The notes under the pieces: model-generated
Databases searched by the model: none
The model's input: only the letters and a program-made list of their open reading frames with translations
What the model was told of the DNA's origin: nothing
NCBI RefSeq assembly: GCF_003545885.1
Contig: NZ_QHCT01000002.1
Span: forward strand, 318,501-382,500
DNA from: Leptospira stimsonii
Lineage (GTDB): Bacteria > Spirochaetota > Leptospiria > Leptospirales > Leptospiraceae
DNA length: 64,000 nucleotides
Direction: 5' to 3'
Made by a program: the position numbers and the translations under genes
Shown: piece after piece, positions 12,186 through 24,376 of the stretch
Position numbering within the stretch: the first letter of the stretch is position 1
Layout: each line of letters starts with the position of its first letter

Positions 12186-12971
12186 CTATCGATTTAGATT
12201 GGCGAGATCAAACAAGGAAGGATCCGGTTTTACTTCCTTATCAATTTCAGTATATTCTAATACACTGATGGATCCTGTATTCAGGTCCAACATCTCCAGG
12301 CGATTGGCGAGTTCTTCCTTTCCGAGCTTTTGGTTCTGCTTTACCTTTATAGGCCCGTATTTGATGTTCATCGTCTTAAAAAGAACTCCGTCCTTGTCGT
12401 GAAAATCAAGACGTGTGGGTTTCAAAGAATCCAAATCCAACAAAAGAATGAGTTTGGAATAGAAGTAAGGAATGATCGGCTTGAGAGAGACTCTTTTAAA
12501 GGAATGATCGGAAGTTTTTAAGTCGCTCTGCACGATCGGATTGTAGTTGGCCTGATAGGAAACTCCGGAAAGGTCCATAAAACTAAAACCGGTAGAAAGG
12601 TGTTGTTCGTATTTTTCCTCGTCCACTTTTCGAAAAATCTTTTTGGATAGAACGTTGAACGCGTAGATTTGTTCGCCTTCATCCTTGATCAGGATTTTGT
12701 ATTCGAGTCCTCTACCCCTACTTTCAAAAAGATAAAGAGTGTCTTCGTCTTTTCGAAAGATGCTTACATCCCAGCTCCAGGTTTCTCCGGATCTTCGAAT
12801 GAGAATTAGATTTCCTTTGATCAATCCTTGATTCGACTTCGCAAGAGCCTGGTCGAGCCTAGCGACCAATTCCTGCGCGACTCTCGGACCGGCGGATCCT
12901 TGCGGGTTTGTTTCCTGGCGGGGAATAGTGAACGCCAACAAACAAACGAACAACGCAAGAATCCGAATCAA
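12186..12971 (-). CDS. LolA-like outer-membrane lipoprotein-sorting protein
   Basis: Predicted periplasmic protein with an N-terminal signal peptide (residues 1-15). The body alternates beta strands in the manner of the LolA/LolB half-barrel, with the [17 protein letters not shown] block typical of the LolA-like family (PF17131). It may carry a lipid or lipoprotein, by family analogy. It lies 2 bp downstream of guaB, so it is probably read through from that gene, although no functional link is evident. Confidence 0.75.
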   Translation of the reverse strand: MIRILALFVCLLAFTIPRQETNPQGSAGPRVAQELVARLDQALAKSNQGLIKGNLILIRRSGETWSWDVSIFRKDEDTLYLFESRGRGLEYKILIKDEGEQIYAFNVLSKKIFRKVDEEKYEQHLSTGFSFMDLSGVSYQANYNPIVQSDLKTSDHSFKRVSLKPIIPYFYSKLILLLDLDSLKPTRLDFHDKDGVLFKTMNIKYGPIKVKQNQKLGKEELANRLEMLDLNTGSISVLEYTEIDKEVKPDPSLFDLANLNR

Positions 12972-12973
12972 AC

Positions 12974-14503
<1,530 letters not shown>

Positions 14504-14580
14504 TATTCCTTACCTAGTACATAAAAGGTAAACAGAGAACTGAGATCAAGAGAATTTCCCCTCCTTTGCTTTGAAAAACT

Positions 14581-15744
14581 ATGGAAACAATTCAGAGAAA
14601 AAAAAGAGATAAAGAAACGGTCGTCGACCCAGCTAAAAAGTTTCACATTATTTCGAAATTTCTCGTAAAAACCGACATCGTCGCGCAGTCCCCCGGCATC
14701 GTAAAACAGATCGTAAAAATTTTACAAGTTTCCAAAGACGCGACAAAAATTCTCATTCAAACCCAAACGCCCAACGCGTTTCCTTTGAACAGTCACGTCA
14801 TCTTGACAAAACTTCTCGCTAAGTATGTGGAATTGGATTGTGAAGTCCTGGACGAAAAACCGGGAAATCAATTGATCCTGGGCGTCTCTGATATCTCGAT
14901 CGCAAGCAAGGAAAGAAGTCTCAACCGAATCGCACCTCCGGAAGGAAGCGTCTGGATAACCAATATCCGCACGAGCAAGACAACGATCGACGCGAATCTT
15001 TTCAATATTCCGACCTCGGTCAAGGTCAACTTCGCCGACTACGAAACAAAGTTGAAATCCAAATACGATATTTTGAAAATCGATGTCTTTCGTACGATCG
15101 GGGACAAGTTCGATTTAGTGAAAAAGACCAGAAAGATTCTTTTTATCCCCGATACGCAAAAGCCTTCCAGTTATGCGCCTTTCGACCAGGAAGGTTTTAT
15201 CGATTACGAGGCCGAGATCGGAGACAAGGACGATATCAGAAAAAAAATCATCGAATACGCGAATCAAAAGATCAAATCGGAACTGATCGTTCCCGTTATT
15301 TATCTCAACCACGAAGAACAAGCAATTCCGATCGGTTACGTGCACGCGCAAAATCGAAACCGTGAAATCGACATTCTCGAAGTGATGGAAATCAAAACTC
15401 TCACATTCGAAATGGTGGATCGAATCCGAGAATCCAACACAGTACTCGTTAAAGAAAGATTTCCGATCGTAAATATTTCCACAGGCGGACTCAAAGCGAA
15501 AATCAACCATCCTGACCTGAACCAGGATCTCACCAAAAGAGCCGGATTTACCTTTGACATTTTCTTTAAAATGCAGGCGCCTCTTACCGCATTCGGGGTC
15601 ATTCGTTCCGTAACAAAAGACGCGGACGGTAACTTATACGTCGGACTTTCGATCGAAGGAAATTCTGCCCGTCCGGGAGAAAGAAAAAAATACATCGACA
15701 ACGTGAATAGACTTCTTGCCGAAGCAAATCAAGCCCAGACGTAA
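14581..15744 (+). CDS. DUF1577 family protein with PilZ-like C-terminus
   Basis: A 387-aa soluble protein of the Leptospira-centred DUF1577 family, function unknown. Residues about 25-200 form the DUF1577 part. The C-terminal third has a strand pattern and an [11 protein letters not shown] segment resembling the (D/N)xSxxG motif of PilZ domains, but a clean RxxxR partner is not evident, so c-di-GMP binding is only a possibility. The neighbour on the opposite strand is an EAL phosphodiesterase, which makes a c-di-GMP link plausible. The ATG at 14581 opens a [12 protein letters not shown] start without an obvious Shine-Dalgarno. Confidence 0.75.
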   Translation: METIQRKKRDKETVVDPAKKFHIISKFLVKTDIVAQSPGIVKQIVKILQVSKDATKILIQTQTPNAFPLNSHVILTKLLAKYVELDCEVLDEKPGNQLILGVSDISIASKERSLNRIAPPEGSVWITNIRTSKTTIDANLFNIPTSVKVNFADYETKLKSKYDILKIDVFRTIGDKFDLVKKTRKILFIPDTQKPSSYAPFDQEGFIDYEAEIGDKDDIRKKIIEYANQKIKSELIVPVIYLNHEEQAIPIGYVHAQNRNREIDILEVMEIKTLTFEMVDRIRESNTVLVKERFPIVNISTGGLKAKINHPDLNQDLTKRAGFTFDIFFKMQAPLTAFGVIRSVTKDADGNLYVGLSIEGNSARPGERKKYIDNVNRLLAEANQAQT

Positions 15745-15770
15745 TTTAAAAAGAATGACTTTATATTTTC

Positions 15771-17054
15771 TTAATATTCAGGAACTTGCACGTCCACAAA
15801 AAGGACATGCCCGTCCGGCAACCGTTTGCTATAGGTAATGAGTAGAATTCCGTAGCTGATATCGTAGTACGGATTGCTGATAATCCATTCCGCTCTTGTG
15901 TCTTTCATAGATTTGTAGAATTGTTCGAGGAAATACGGTCTCCAACTCCAGTTCCTTCCGATAAAAGAATGATCGGTATCCATGGAAACCTCTCCGATTC
16001 TCATATAATTGGGCGAAACCTGGCTTCCGGTGAGACTCGTGACGTAGATTCTAAAAACAAAATCCCCCAGAGCGCTCGGATTCTGAATTTGAACGCCGTG
16101 AAGTTCCCCTTCTTCATAAACCGTGATTCCGGAAAGATTCAACTTTTCTTCCAGTTCATTTTCCTGTTTGATCTGTTTCATCAACTGGTAACGTTTGTAA
16201 TTGAAGAAGAGTTCGTGTAAGGTGGAGAATCTGAGCTTTAATTCCTCTTGCCCAATCATATCGGGAAGAGCTTCGGCGAAATAAAATCCCTGCAAAAAAC
16301 GAGCGCTGTATGTAAGAGATTGAAAGAGTTCCTTTTCGTTTTCGATACCTTCGAAAAGAAGCGAACAGCCTAGAGATTCCGAAAGTCTCGAGATCGTAAA
16401 AAGAATTTCCTGAAAGTTTCTGGAAGTCACCGATTGACGGAGCATCTGCAGATCGACTTTCAAAATATCGGGGTGAAAGATTCCGATCCGATCCAAATTC
16501 GAAGAACGAGAGCCGAGGTCGTCGATCGCGACCAAAAAACCTTCTTTCTTATAACGCGAGATGAGAGGACGAAGACTTTCTAAACTTCCGTCAAAATGTT
16601 CTTCCACGATTTCAATGACGATCTTAGAAGGATCCAATCCGAGCTCTTTCACAAGACGAATCGTATAAGAATCTTCGGCTTCCTCTTCGATATGATCTCT
16701 CATATACGCTGGTGAAATATTCAAGAAGAGTTTGGCTTCCGGAAACTGATCTTGCTTTTTCAGAAGATGAAGAATCGCTTTTCTTCGAAGGTCCCGATCG
16801 ACTTCCCTTTTGAGATTGTAAATTTCTTTCCGCTCGTTTGGATCCAAAACCCCCGTCTCTGCATCCAGAAAAAACGGTCCAAGAGAATGGACATTTCCGG
16901 ATTGATCCCTGAACCTTCCTAAAGTTTCATATCCGAAGATAGAATCCCTTTCAACGGAAAGGATAGGTTGAAAATAAGGAATGATCTCTCCGGACTGGAA
17001 CCAAATATCCCATTCTAATTTCGTTTTCGGAAGCGTGCCAAGTGGCTTGATCAT
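15771..17054 (-). CDS. EAL-domain c-di-GMP phosphodiesterase
   Basis: Cytoplasmic EAL domain at residues about 25-265. Signature residues are present: ETL (43-45, the EAL motif with T for A), the NISP asparagine, EIVEEH, IDDLGSRSSN (DDFG-type), LKVD with the catalytic Lys, EGIE and LQGFYF. An active phosphodiesterase is therefore likely. The remaining ~150 residues form an unassigned C-terminal domain with a predicted central helix, then beta strands (GDFVFRIYVTSL, WIISNPYYD). No membrane segment or GGDEF domain is seen. The gene is convergent with the DUF1577 gene. Confidence 0.9.
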   Translation of the reverse strand: MIKPLGTLPKTKLEWDIWFQSGEIIPYFQPILSVERDSIFGYETLGRFRDQSGNVHSLGPFFLDAETGVLDPNERKEIYNLKREVDRDLRRKAILHLLKKQDQFPEAKLFLNISPAYMRDHIEEEAEDSYTIRLVKELGLDPSKIVIEIVEEHFDGSLESLRPLISRYKKEGFLVAIDDLGSRSSNLDRIGIFHPDILKVDLQMLRQSVTSRNFQEILFTISRLSESLGCSLLFEGIENEKELFQSLTYSARFLQGFYFAEALPDMIGQEELKLRFSTLHELFFNYKRYQLMKQIKQENELEEKLNLSGITVYEEGELHGVQIQNPSALGDFVFRIYVTSLTGSQVSPNYMRIGEVSMDTDHSFIGRNWSWRPYFLEQFYKSMKDTRAEWIISNPYYDISYGILLITYSKRLPDGHVLFVDVQVPEY

Positions 17055-17168
17055 GCAGTTACAATTTTTTCGGATCTCTCATTCCTACAAGGAAATTCCG
17101 AACCGCGTAAAAAAACATGAGTCATGATGGCAGACTTCATTCTTCCAAATAAAAGATAGGATGTAACT

Positions 17169-18866
17169 TTGAAGCGCAATTTGTATTTCACATTCAGCAT
17201 TCTGCTGATTTTACTCGGAATCCTTTCCGCTTACCAAATGCGTTGGATTTCGGATGACGCATTCATTTCTCTACGTTATGCGAAGAATCTCGCTGATGGA
17301 AAGGGTTTGGTGTTCAACGTCGGAGAACGGGTCGAAGGTTATACAAATTTTTTATGGACTCTTCTTTTAACTCTCCCCCATCTCACAAAAACGATCGATC
17401 CGGTCTCCGTAACATACACACTTGGCATCCTTTCCTTTTTAGGTACTTGTATCTATCTATTACTCTGGAATTTAAAGGAGGAGACGCAAACTTCTTCAAT
17501 CCCTTTCGCACTAACCTGCTTTGTGTCCATGCACCACAATCGAGTTTTCGCGACGGGAGGCCTTGAAACCTCCTTACACGGTTTCTTATTGATCGCGTCT
17601 TCCTACCACCTTCTCTCCAATAAGCGAGTAACGTATCAGGGTTGGACCATTGCGATCGTTTTGTCTGCCTTGGCTTGCCTCAATCGACCCGACGGATTGT
17701 TGTTTCACGGACTGGCGGGAATTTATATGGGGGCAACCTTTCTCCAGGAACAAGGCGCTTCACTCCGGAAGGATTGGTATCGAAGGAAAGAATTCCTCAT
17801 TCTTCTCTTCGTCTACTTTACCCCCGCCCTATTCTATATTTGGAAATTAGAATATTACGGAAACCTATTGCCGAATACGTTCTATGCAAAGTCGGGAGGA
17901 AGTGTTTATCTCGAACAAGGTTTAGTCTATTTTTTTCTTTTTCTAAAGATGTATTACGCTTTGATTCCTGTCTTAGCGTTTTCCGTTTACCTATTCTTTC
18001 GGAAGTTTCAGGAGTTTGTTCGCTCAAAGAGCGAACAAAAGAGTCTGGATTGGATTCTTCTTTTTGTTTTCCCTTTTTTATACGCTGGATATTACACTTG
18101 GATCGGCGGAGATTTTATGTTCGCTCGGTTTTATCTCCCCATTCTTCCCATCTTGTTTGTTTGGGTAGAAAGAGGAATTCCGAGCGCCGATTTCGTTGTG
18201 ATGCGATTTCGAAAGGGAGTCCCCTTTTTGATTCCTCTTTTACTTCTCCTTCGCTTTGATTTCTATAAAGGAACCACGATTCCAATTTTGCGAGACATAG
18301 CGGATGAGAATCAGATCTACAAAAGAGAAACATCCGAAAGAACAAAAAGTTTTTTTTCTCCATGGAAAGAAGTTTTTGAAACGAACAACGTAAAAGTGGC
18401 GTTTGCCGGCTCCGAAGCCATTCTTATCTATTATCTCAATCCGGCGTTGGCGATCGAAACGGAGGCCGGTCTAACGGACCCATACATTGCACGTTTAGTC
18501 TCTCAAAGACGGGGAAGAATCGGTCATGAAAAATCGACTCCCCGTAGCTATTTAAAAAAGAGAGGAGTTGAACTTCTCCTTTTTACGAATGCACAAAATC
18601 AGACAAACGAATACGACGCACTGACCATTCCCGATCTTGGGATCACTTGGAGAATTCTTCGCTACTCACCCGAGTTGATGAAAGAATTGAGAAAAATTCC
18701 TTCCTTCAACTTCGTCGATTTTGAAGAACATTTGGATCGTTATCAAGAGAAGTTCAAAAATCTTTCCCCGACTTTGAGAAAGGAAAAGTATCTCGAATTC
18801 GAGGAATACTACTTCGCCAATGCAAAGGATAAAAATAGACAAAAATGGTACCAGAAGAATTTGTGA
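17169..18866 (+). CDS. Multi-pass membrane glycosyltransferase, AftB-like (GT-C)
   Basis: A 565-aa polytopic protein with about ten hydrophobic segments. After the first segment it reads [15 protein letters not shown], then [18 protein letters not shown]. The Asp pair in the first periplasmic loop is the usual GT-C catalytic site. The GERVEGYT block resembles mycobacterial arabinofuranosyltransferase AftB and its many bacterial relatives. The TTG start follows AGGA; the nearby ATG at 17161 runs straight into TAA. It is followed by two more polytopic glycan proteins, and a DprE1/DprE2 pair lies 9 kb away, so a polyprenyl-phosphate pentose donor is a reasonable hypothesis. Confidence 0.7.
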   Translation: MKRNLYFTFSILLILLGILSAYQMRWISDDAFISLRYAKNLADGKGLVFNVGERVEGYTNFLWTLLLTLPHLTKTIDPVSVTYTLGILSFLGTCIYLLLWNLKEETQTSSIPFALTCFVSMHHNRVFATGGLETSLHGFLLIASSYHLLSNKRVTYQGWTIAIVLSALACLNRPDGLLFHGLAGIYMGATFLQEQGASLRKDWYRRKEFLILLFVYFTPALFYIWKLEYYGNLLPNTFYAKSGGSVYLEQGLVYFFLFLKMYYALIPVLAFSVYLFFRKFQEFVRSKSEQKSLDWILLFVFPFLYAGYYTWIGGDFMFARFYLPILPILFVWVERGIPSADFVVMRFRKGVPFLIPLLLLLRFDFYKGTTIPILRDIADENQIYKRETSERTKSFFSPWKEVFETNNVKVAFAGSEAILIYYLNPALAIETEAGLTDPYIARLVSQRRGRIGHEKSTPRSYLKKRGVELLLFTNAQNQTNEYDALTIPDLGITWRILRYSPELMKELRKIPSFNFVDFEEHLDRYQEKFKNLSPTLRKEKYLEFEEYYFANAKDKNRQKWYQKNL

Positions 18867-18975
18867 TTTTTGCGTAGACCCAAGGTCCGTCCTTCGGGAG
18901 AATCTTGATTGCTAAAATCCGGGTGAGAAGATAGCCTGCATATATCTTCTTTTCATTGACTAAACAAAAACTTAA

Positions 18976-20970
18976 ATGAGTCATTTTCTCAATTTAAAAA
19001 TAGTACCCCTCATCTTAGTTAGTTTTTGTTTCGGCTTTCTGTTTTTTTTCGATCCATCCAATCCGGCTCTATCCAGAGACAGTCTCGTATTCACTCTCTT
19101 CGTCTGGGTTTTTTGCGTTGGGTTTGCTTGGAAGAAAAAATTAAACCGAATTGATCCGTTCTTTTTCTTAGCCTGTCTTTTTCTAATCGGAATTTCGACG
19201 ATCAACGGGATCAATCGAGCGCCGGTCGTTTATTTTCCCCAAAAGCTGAATCTAAAACTTCTTTACGTTGTTGCGTTTTCTTTTTCCATTTTTCTGTATT
19301 TCAAAAATGTTTCGCCGATTTTTTTGTTCATTCATACGGTAGTCTTTGCTTCTTCACCTCCTCTCTTCTCTAGCATCAAGTCGATCCCTCTCTTGATCTT
19401 TGTACTCGCTTCTTTTTTGTATCTTGTCCCGAAACGAATTCGTTTTCAAAAATTTCACGGAATTTTAGGCGTCTTCTTTCTTTTCGTTTTGATTTCTTCG
19501 ATTCTATCGTATAAATCGCAATCGGGCTTTTTACAACTATCCCTTCTTCTTTCCTCGATCGGAATCTTTGTCTTACTCTCTTCCTATCCAAGCAGAGGAA
19601 TCAAAAAAGGACTCCTACTGATCCTTTCCTTCGATCTTCTTCTGAATACGTTGAATCTTTTTTCGGCGATTCATATGATCTGGCCTTTTTCCATATTGGA
19701 GCCTCCTCTTCTTCTGACCTACGCCGGTTTTCCGGTTTCCGCGATCGCGGTCATTTCCGCGTTCACAGCGCTCGTCGTTTTGTATTCTGCGTTCCGATTT
19801 CCAAGTTATTCAATCGTTCTGATCCCCAGTGCCATCCTCGCGATTTATCTAACCTTTCTCAATCATTCGAGAGCGAGTATGCTCGCGTTTCTTGTCGCCG
19901 TATTGAGTTTAATCCTACTCCGTTTAGGAAAGAAGACCAATCTTACGAAGGGGATCGTATCGACTGGGCTCGTAGTTACGGTCGTCGCAACGGGAATGTT
20001 TTTTTTCCTAACAAAGGAGTCGATCCCTCAGTATTTGAATCCGGAAACACTTTGGATTCGATTCTCACTTTGGGCGTTCCACTTTCAATCCGTCCTGCAA
20101 AATGCTCCCGTCTTCGGCTTGGGTCCGGACGCAGATTCTCTTCTGGCTCATCTACCGAACGTTCATCCGGGCACGATCGGTTATTCGGATTTCAATCTTT
20201 TCTTACATTCGTTTCGTTCTTATCCGCAGGCTCACAACCTCTATGTGGAAATGTTTTCGAGTTTCGGAATCTTAGGTTCGATCGTTTTTCTTGGGATCGC
20301 AGGTCAACTCGTCTATCTCTCCTTGAAAATGATCCGCGTCGGAAATAAAGAAATCGCTAATATAGGAATGTTTCTTTCTTCCATTCTGATCTTTATCGCG
20401 TTCCATGAATTTTTTGATTTCAATTTAGGAGAACAGCACTTTCTCATTCCCGTCGCAGTTTCCTTATCTTTATTACAACTTAGATTCGGATTCAAGGGAA
20501 TTACGATTCGAACCCAAGAACGTAGCTTTCAACTTTCTTTCTACGTCGGCCTATTTCTCTTAGGGTTATTGAGTTTCCAACTGATCTGGGAGCAAAGAAT
20601 CAGAAATCTCATCCTTGTGTCCGTCCAGAACGAAATCGAACTTGATAACTTTTTTATATACAAAGAAAAGAATATTCCCGGAAATCGAAAAAAGGTTTCC
20701 TACCCTATCGAGGAAGTCGCGAAAAGCGAAAAATGGATTCGTTCGGAGGAAGGTCTTATTTTAGCTTCTTTGATTCTTCGTAAAAAGCCGGAGTATGAAA
20801 CGCTTGCTTTATCCTTACTGGACAGATGTATCCACCAAAATCCGTATTCTTCCGTGTGTAGAAAAGAAAAGGCCGACTTTCTAAAAAAGAAAAACGGAAA
20901 CACGAATATCGAAAAAGAATTCGAAGACGCTAAAAAAACAGATCCATTTCATATCATTTTCACGGAATAA
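18976..20970 (+). CDS. O-antigen ligase/polymerase-like membrane protein (Wzy_C)
   Basis: A 664-aa protein with at least twelve membrane segments. The central part has [10 protein letters not shown], then FGLGPDADS and a large periplasmic loop ending [15 protein letters not shown], the arrangement of the O-antigen ligase/polymerase (Wzy_C) domain. The hydrophilic C-terminal 130 residues look helical and may be a short TPR-like tail ([20 protein letters not shown]). Probably attaches or polymerises an undecaprenyl-linked glycan. Only 7 bp separate it from the next gene, so co-transcription is likely. Confidence 0.75.
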   Translation: MSHFLNLKIVPLILVSFCFGFLFFFDPSNPALSRDSLVFTLFVWVFCVGFAWKKKLNRIDPFFFLACLFLIGISTINGINRAPVVYFPQKLNLKLLYVVAFSFSIFLYFKNVSPIFLFIHTVVFASSPPLFSSIKSIPLLIFVLASFLYLVPKRIRFQKFHGILGVFFLFVLISSILSYKSQSGFLQLSLLLSSIGIFVLLSSYPSRGIKKGLLLILSFDLLLNTLNLFSAIHMIWPFSILEPPLLLTYAGFPVSAIAVISAFTALVVLYSAFRFPSYSIVLIPSAILAIYLTFLNHSRASMLAFLVAVLSLILLRLGKKTNLTKGIVSTGLVVTVVATGMFFFLTKESIPQYLNPETLWIRFSLWAFHFQSVLQNAPVFGLGPDADSLLAHLPNVHPGTIGYSDFNLFLHSFRSYPQAHNLYVEMFSSFGILGSIVFLGIAGQLVYLSLKMIRVGNKEIANIGMFLSSILIFIAFHEFFDFNLGEQHFLIPVAVSLSLLQLRFGFKGITIRTQERSFQLSFYVGLFLLGLLSFQLIWEQRIRNLILVSVQNEIELDNFFIYKEKNIPGNRKKVSYPIEEVAKSEKWIRSEEGLILASLILRKKPEYETLALSLLDRCIHQNPYSSVCRKEKADFLKKKNGNTNIEKEFEDAKKTDPFHIIFTE

Positions 20971-20977
20971 ATCCAAG

Positions 20978-22600
20978 ATGTTAAACCGACTGACTCATCC
21001 TTATGCTCGATACATACTTTATCTGTTCGTATTCGGATTTCTCCTTTTCAATCGATCAAAATTGGATCGATTCTTTCCTTTCGTATCCAGCGACTCGCAG
21101 ATCAAATACTATCAGACCATTTCCTTCGCGCAGAATGGAATGGATGCCATAACAAAATCGGAATGTATTTACCCTGGGCAGAACTTGGATCCGGATTTTC
21201 GATTTTTTCCTTTTGATTATCCCTGGGCGTTTTTAAAAAATACGAACAGAGGGAAATGTTTGTTTCAATATCCTGCCCTATTCGCGATGGCAAACGGGAT
21301 ACCGGCCTATCTATTCGGTCCCAAGATCATCACATTCTTTCCGCTTCTGTGTCTGTTTGCCTGTATGATTGTGTTCGATCGGATCCTTTCCTTATTTATC
21401 AAATACGACTGGGCCGTTTTACTTGGAACCTTGGTTCCTTTCGGAATCAGTTTTCCAATCCTTTCTTCAGAAGAATTTTCGGAAGTTCCCTTAAACAACC
21501 TGTTGCTTCTTTCTTTCGGGCTTCTCTTACTTCAATCCGTCTATTTTGATTTCGTGGATTCCGAAAGAAGAAAAGAAGATTCACATTTTAGAATATTCTC
21601 TTTTTGTTCAGGTCTGATAGCGGTAATCGCTTTTTTTCTGAGAACAGAATCCGCTTTTCCGATCTTCCTATTCGGTATCTTTTCTTTTTTCCAAAAAGAA
21701 AGCAGAGAGAATCTAAAAGAATATCTTATTTTTTCTATTTCGGGCGCCGCTATCGGGATCGTAACGATCGGAATCTTGAACTTCGCGTATTCGGGACATC
21801 CGATGGGAATTCGTTTTCTGGTAAGTTCGGGTGACGCAGTCAGTCAGTTTTCCCTTCCTAAACAGATCTCCATCTTTCAAGGATATCTTTTCGGAGACGA
21901 AACGAAAACCGGATTTCTCAAGGCCGCGCCTTATACGATCTTAATCCTTGGAATTCTATCCAACTTGATCCGCAAAAAGAAACTGTCCGGCGAATCGTTG
22001 CTCGGTCTCGTCGGGCTTGGAACCGTATTCTCTATATCGTTCTTAAGTCCGTATACGGCCGGGGTCCATCACTTTGGTCTGCGCTATTTAGAATCCGGTT
22101 ATCTCTTTCTTTCTGCTGGAATTTTTATATTTTTGTATCATAGAAGTATCGAATTCCCAAAGGCGGGCATCGTTCTCGTTCTTCTGACCGTGGTCAGTTT
22201 GTATTATAATTATAAGTTCACGCGAGAAGGTTTTAAAATTTTGTTCGGGGCCATCACTCCCTATAACGAAATACAAAACGAATTTCAGAAAAGAAAAATG
22301 ATCGTTCACAAGGGACAGTTTACGAACTACCTCATCGGCTCTTCTTATCTTACCGCAATCCATCTTTCTGTGAATTCATCCAAAGACGCATTGGACTTGG
22401 AAGAGATTCTAAAAAAGCAAAACATCGAATCGTATTCGATTTTAGAATATGACCTAATACCACCAAGAGATCCAAATCTCCCCGAGAAACAGTATCAAGA
22501 AAAGATTGCGGTCCGTTTTCCGGATCCGGATCGTTTCTACAAGAAGAAGGATGAGAAGAAGATTTTGGATTTCACTCTGAAAACATATTCCTTGCGATAA
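20978..22600 (+). CDS. Polytopic membrane protein, probable GT-C glycosyltransferase
   Basis: A 540-aa membrane protein whose specific family I do not recognise. About ten membrane segments are seen. The first periplasmic loop contains [18 protein letters not shown], whose acidic residue lies where GT-C enzymes have their catalytic Asp. The C-terminal 120 residues are soluble. Position directly after the O-antigen-ligase-like gene supports a role in surface glycan assembly. It could instead be a carrier or a scaffold protein. Confidence 0.6.
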   Translation: MLNRLTHPYARYILYLFVFGFLLFNRSKLDRFFPFVSSDSQIKYYQTISFAQNGMDAITKSECIYPGQNLDPDFRFFPFDYPWAFLKNTNRGKCLFQYPALFAMANGIPAYLFGPKIITFFPLLCLFACMIVFDRILSLFIKYDWAVLLGTLVPFGISFPILSSEEFSEVPLNNLLLLSFGLLLLQSVYFDFVDSERRKEDSHFRIFSFCSGLIAVIAFFLRTESAFPIFLFGIFSFFQKESRENLKEYLIFSISGAAIGIVTIGILNFAYSGHPMGIRFLVSSGDAVSQFSLPKQISIFQGYLFGDETKTGFLKAAPYTILILGILSNLIRKKKLSGESLLGLVGLGTVFSISFLSPYTAGVHHFGLRYLESGYLFLSAGIFIFLYHRSIEFPKAGIVLVLLTVVSLYYNYKFTREGFKILFGAITPYNEIQNEFQKRKMIVHKGQFTNYLIGSSYLTAIHLSVNSSKDALDLEEILKKQNIESYSILEYDLIPPRDPNLPEKQYQEKIAVRFPDPDRFYKKKDEKKILDFTLKTYSLR

Positions 22601-23199
22601 AAATGGAATTCCGAGTCTTTCCTCTGTTTCGGATAACGTTTCACATTGATCCGGTAAGACGTTTCTAAAGCTTGAGAAAAGAAGAATCAGGCTTCTCTTT
22701 GTAACAGATTCTTTCCTAATTTTGAACTTAATTTCATAATTCGCGGCTCGCGCAGAAGTGTCAGGGCGACAAAATCACAAAGATCGGAGTAGAATCTTGT
22801 CGCGATATTTTTTGACTACGTCAAAAGCCAATTCCACGCGTTGCGCGAGCGAATTGCAGTAAATCTTGTCGCGATATTTTTTGACTACGTCAAAAGCCAA
22901 TTCCACGCGTTGCGCGAGCGAATTGCAGTAAATCTTGTCGCGATATTTTTTGACTACGTCAAAAGCCAATTCCACGCGTTGCGCGAGCGAATTGCAGTAA
23001 ATCTTGTCGCGATATTTTTTGACTACGTCAAAAGCCAATTCCACGCGTTGCGCGAGCGAATTGCAGTAAATCTTGTCGCGATATTTTTTGACTACGTCAA
23101 AAGCCAATTCCACGCGTTGCGCGAGCGAATTGCAGTAAATCTTGTCGCGATATTTTTTGACTACGTCAAAAGCCAATTCCACGCGTTGCGCGGTATTGG
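22601..23199. repeat. 69-bp minisatellite (about 5.8 copies)
   Basis: Near-identical tandem units start at 22793, 22862, 22931, 23000, 23069 and 23138; the last is truncated at 23192. The period is 69 bp (23 codons), so both strands stay open without being plausible genes. Each unit folds: TTTTGAC-TAC-GTCAAAA, then GC(C)AATTC...GAATTGC enclosing CGCG-TTG-CGCG. The left edge (22738-22752, AATTCGCGGCTCGCGC) is an inverted, near-complementary copy of part of the unit. GCGACAA (22766-22772) can pair with TTGTCGC (22797-22803). 22601-22737 shows nothing notable. Confidence 0.9.
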
Positions 23200-23229
23200 C
23201 TAACTCGCTCCCTATGGGTCGCGAGTTAG
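23200..23229 (+). repeat. Conserved-loop hairpin 4 closing the minisatellite
   Basis: Perfect 9-bp stem CTAACTCGC (23200-23208) / GCGAGTTAG (23221-23229) around the loop TCCCTATGGGTC (23209-23220). Same loop as the hairpins at the tRNA loci, but with an unrelated stem. It overlaps the last codon of the leftward glycosyltransferase gene. Confidence 0.85.
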
Positions 23230-24359
23230 GTTCTTTTCAACAAATGTGCGGTGATGGTTTGTCCTATGAGGTTGAGAATTTGAACGCTCAGAAAACTGAT
23301 CATCAATATTTCTTTCTCCAAGTCTAAAACTTGAAACGAATTTCTCCACCACCGAAACAGAATAAATGCGAAAAGTAATACTACAAACAAGATCATCCGA
23401 GCCGAATACCAGAACAAAAGATCTTCCGAAAGATGATTCAGTTTAGAATAGAGACTCAGTTCGGAACTCTTTCTCGCGGCCAAAAATAATCCGATAGCCC
23501 AGACCGTCTGCCCGAGCGTCGCGACTAACAAAGAAACGGTGAGAGAATGAATGCCGAAGATATGAAACGGACCGATCGCAATGATTCCCGTAAAATATCC
23601 GAGAAGTGTCACAGCCCAACCGAAGAAGAAAAGCGCAAAACCGGAATAGTAAAACAACTGTTGAGAATGGATGAGAATCTGCAAAAGATGCCTCATTCCA
23701 TCCCTCCAGGTTCTAAGATGTGGGATCCGGCCTGCTACATCGGGATACAAACTGATCGGCACATGCGAAAGTTTCACGCCGCTTCTCAGAGCTTTGACGA
23801 GCATTTCCGAGGCGAATTCCATACCCGTGCTCTCGATTTCCCATTCCAAATATTTCTTCTTTAAAAAACAGCGAAAACCGGAATTGGCGTCCAGCACACG
23901 GTTTCCTTTTTTTGAATATAATAGATTGATAATCCAGTTGATTACCGGTGTCCCGAGATATCTATGTAAAAACGGCATTGCTCCCTTATGAATCGTTCCA
24001 CTCAGACGGGAGCCGATTACAAACTCCGCACCCTTTTCCATTTCGGCAAGAAGAGCGGGAGATTCGAGAAAATCATACGTATTATCCGCATCCGCAAAGA
24101 GGACGATCTCGCCGGTGGCATTTGTGATACCGAAATTGAGGGCGGCTCCGTAGCCGCGTTCTTTGCAATGAACGACCCTTGCTCCGAATTTCTTCGCGAT
24201 CGCAATCGACTTATCTTCGCTTCCGTTATCCGAAACAAGAATTTCAACATTGTATTGTTTTAGTTCCTTCTTGAGTTTCACCAACTTTTCAAGAACCAAG
24301 GGGAGTGTTTTTTCTTCGTTTAAACACGGGATAACATAGGTAATATTTTTTTTCTTCAT
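23226..24359 (-). CDS. DPM1-like GT2 glycosyltransferase with membrane tail
   Basis: Predicted polyprenyl-phosphate sugar synthase or related GT2 at the inner membrane. The N-terminal GT-A domain has [21 protein letters not shown], the [10 protein letters not shown] metal site (DxD) and GSRLSG. The C-terminal ~150 residues carry four membrane segments, as in dolichol-phosphate-mannose-synthase-like proteins of bacteria. It is the last gene of a leftward operon after DprE2-like, DprE1-like and a GT-C protein (17-bp gap), suggesting it makes or transfers a second lipid-linked sugar. The stop lies within the hairpin at the edge of the minisatellite. Confidence 0.85.
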   Translation of the reverse strand: MKKKNITYVIPCLNEEKTLPLVLEKLVKLKKELKQYNVEILVSDNGSEDKSIAIAKKFGARVVHCKERGYGAALNFGITNATGEIVLFADADNTYDFLESPALLAEMEKGAEFVIGSRLSGTIHKGAMPFLHRYLGTPVINWIINLLYSKKGNRVLDANSGFRCFLKKKYLEWEIESTGMEFASEMLVKALRSGVKLSHVPISLYPDVAGRIPHLRTWRDGMRHLLQILIHSQQLFYYSGFALFFFGWAVTLLGYFTGIIAIGPFHIFGIHSLTVSLLVATLGQTVWAIGLFLAARKSSELSLYSKLNHLSEDLLFWYSARMILFVVLLFAFILFRWWRNSFQVLDLEKEILMISFLSVQILNLIGQTITAHLLKRT

Positions 24360-24376
24360 ATTTATGATTCCGATCT

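Noticed and set aside
22793..23192. Possible CRISPR array
   Set aside because: The repeat units are contiguous and identical, with no unique spacers and no cas genes nearby.
22775..23203. Long open frames on both strands across the 69-bp repeat, encoding 23-residue repeats
   Set aside because: They exist only because the unit length is a multiple of three; no ribosome-binding site or stable start, and both strands are open equally.
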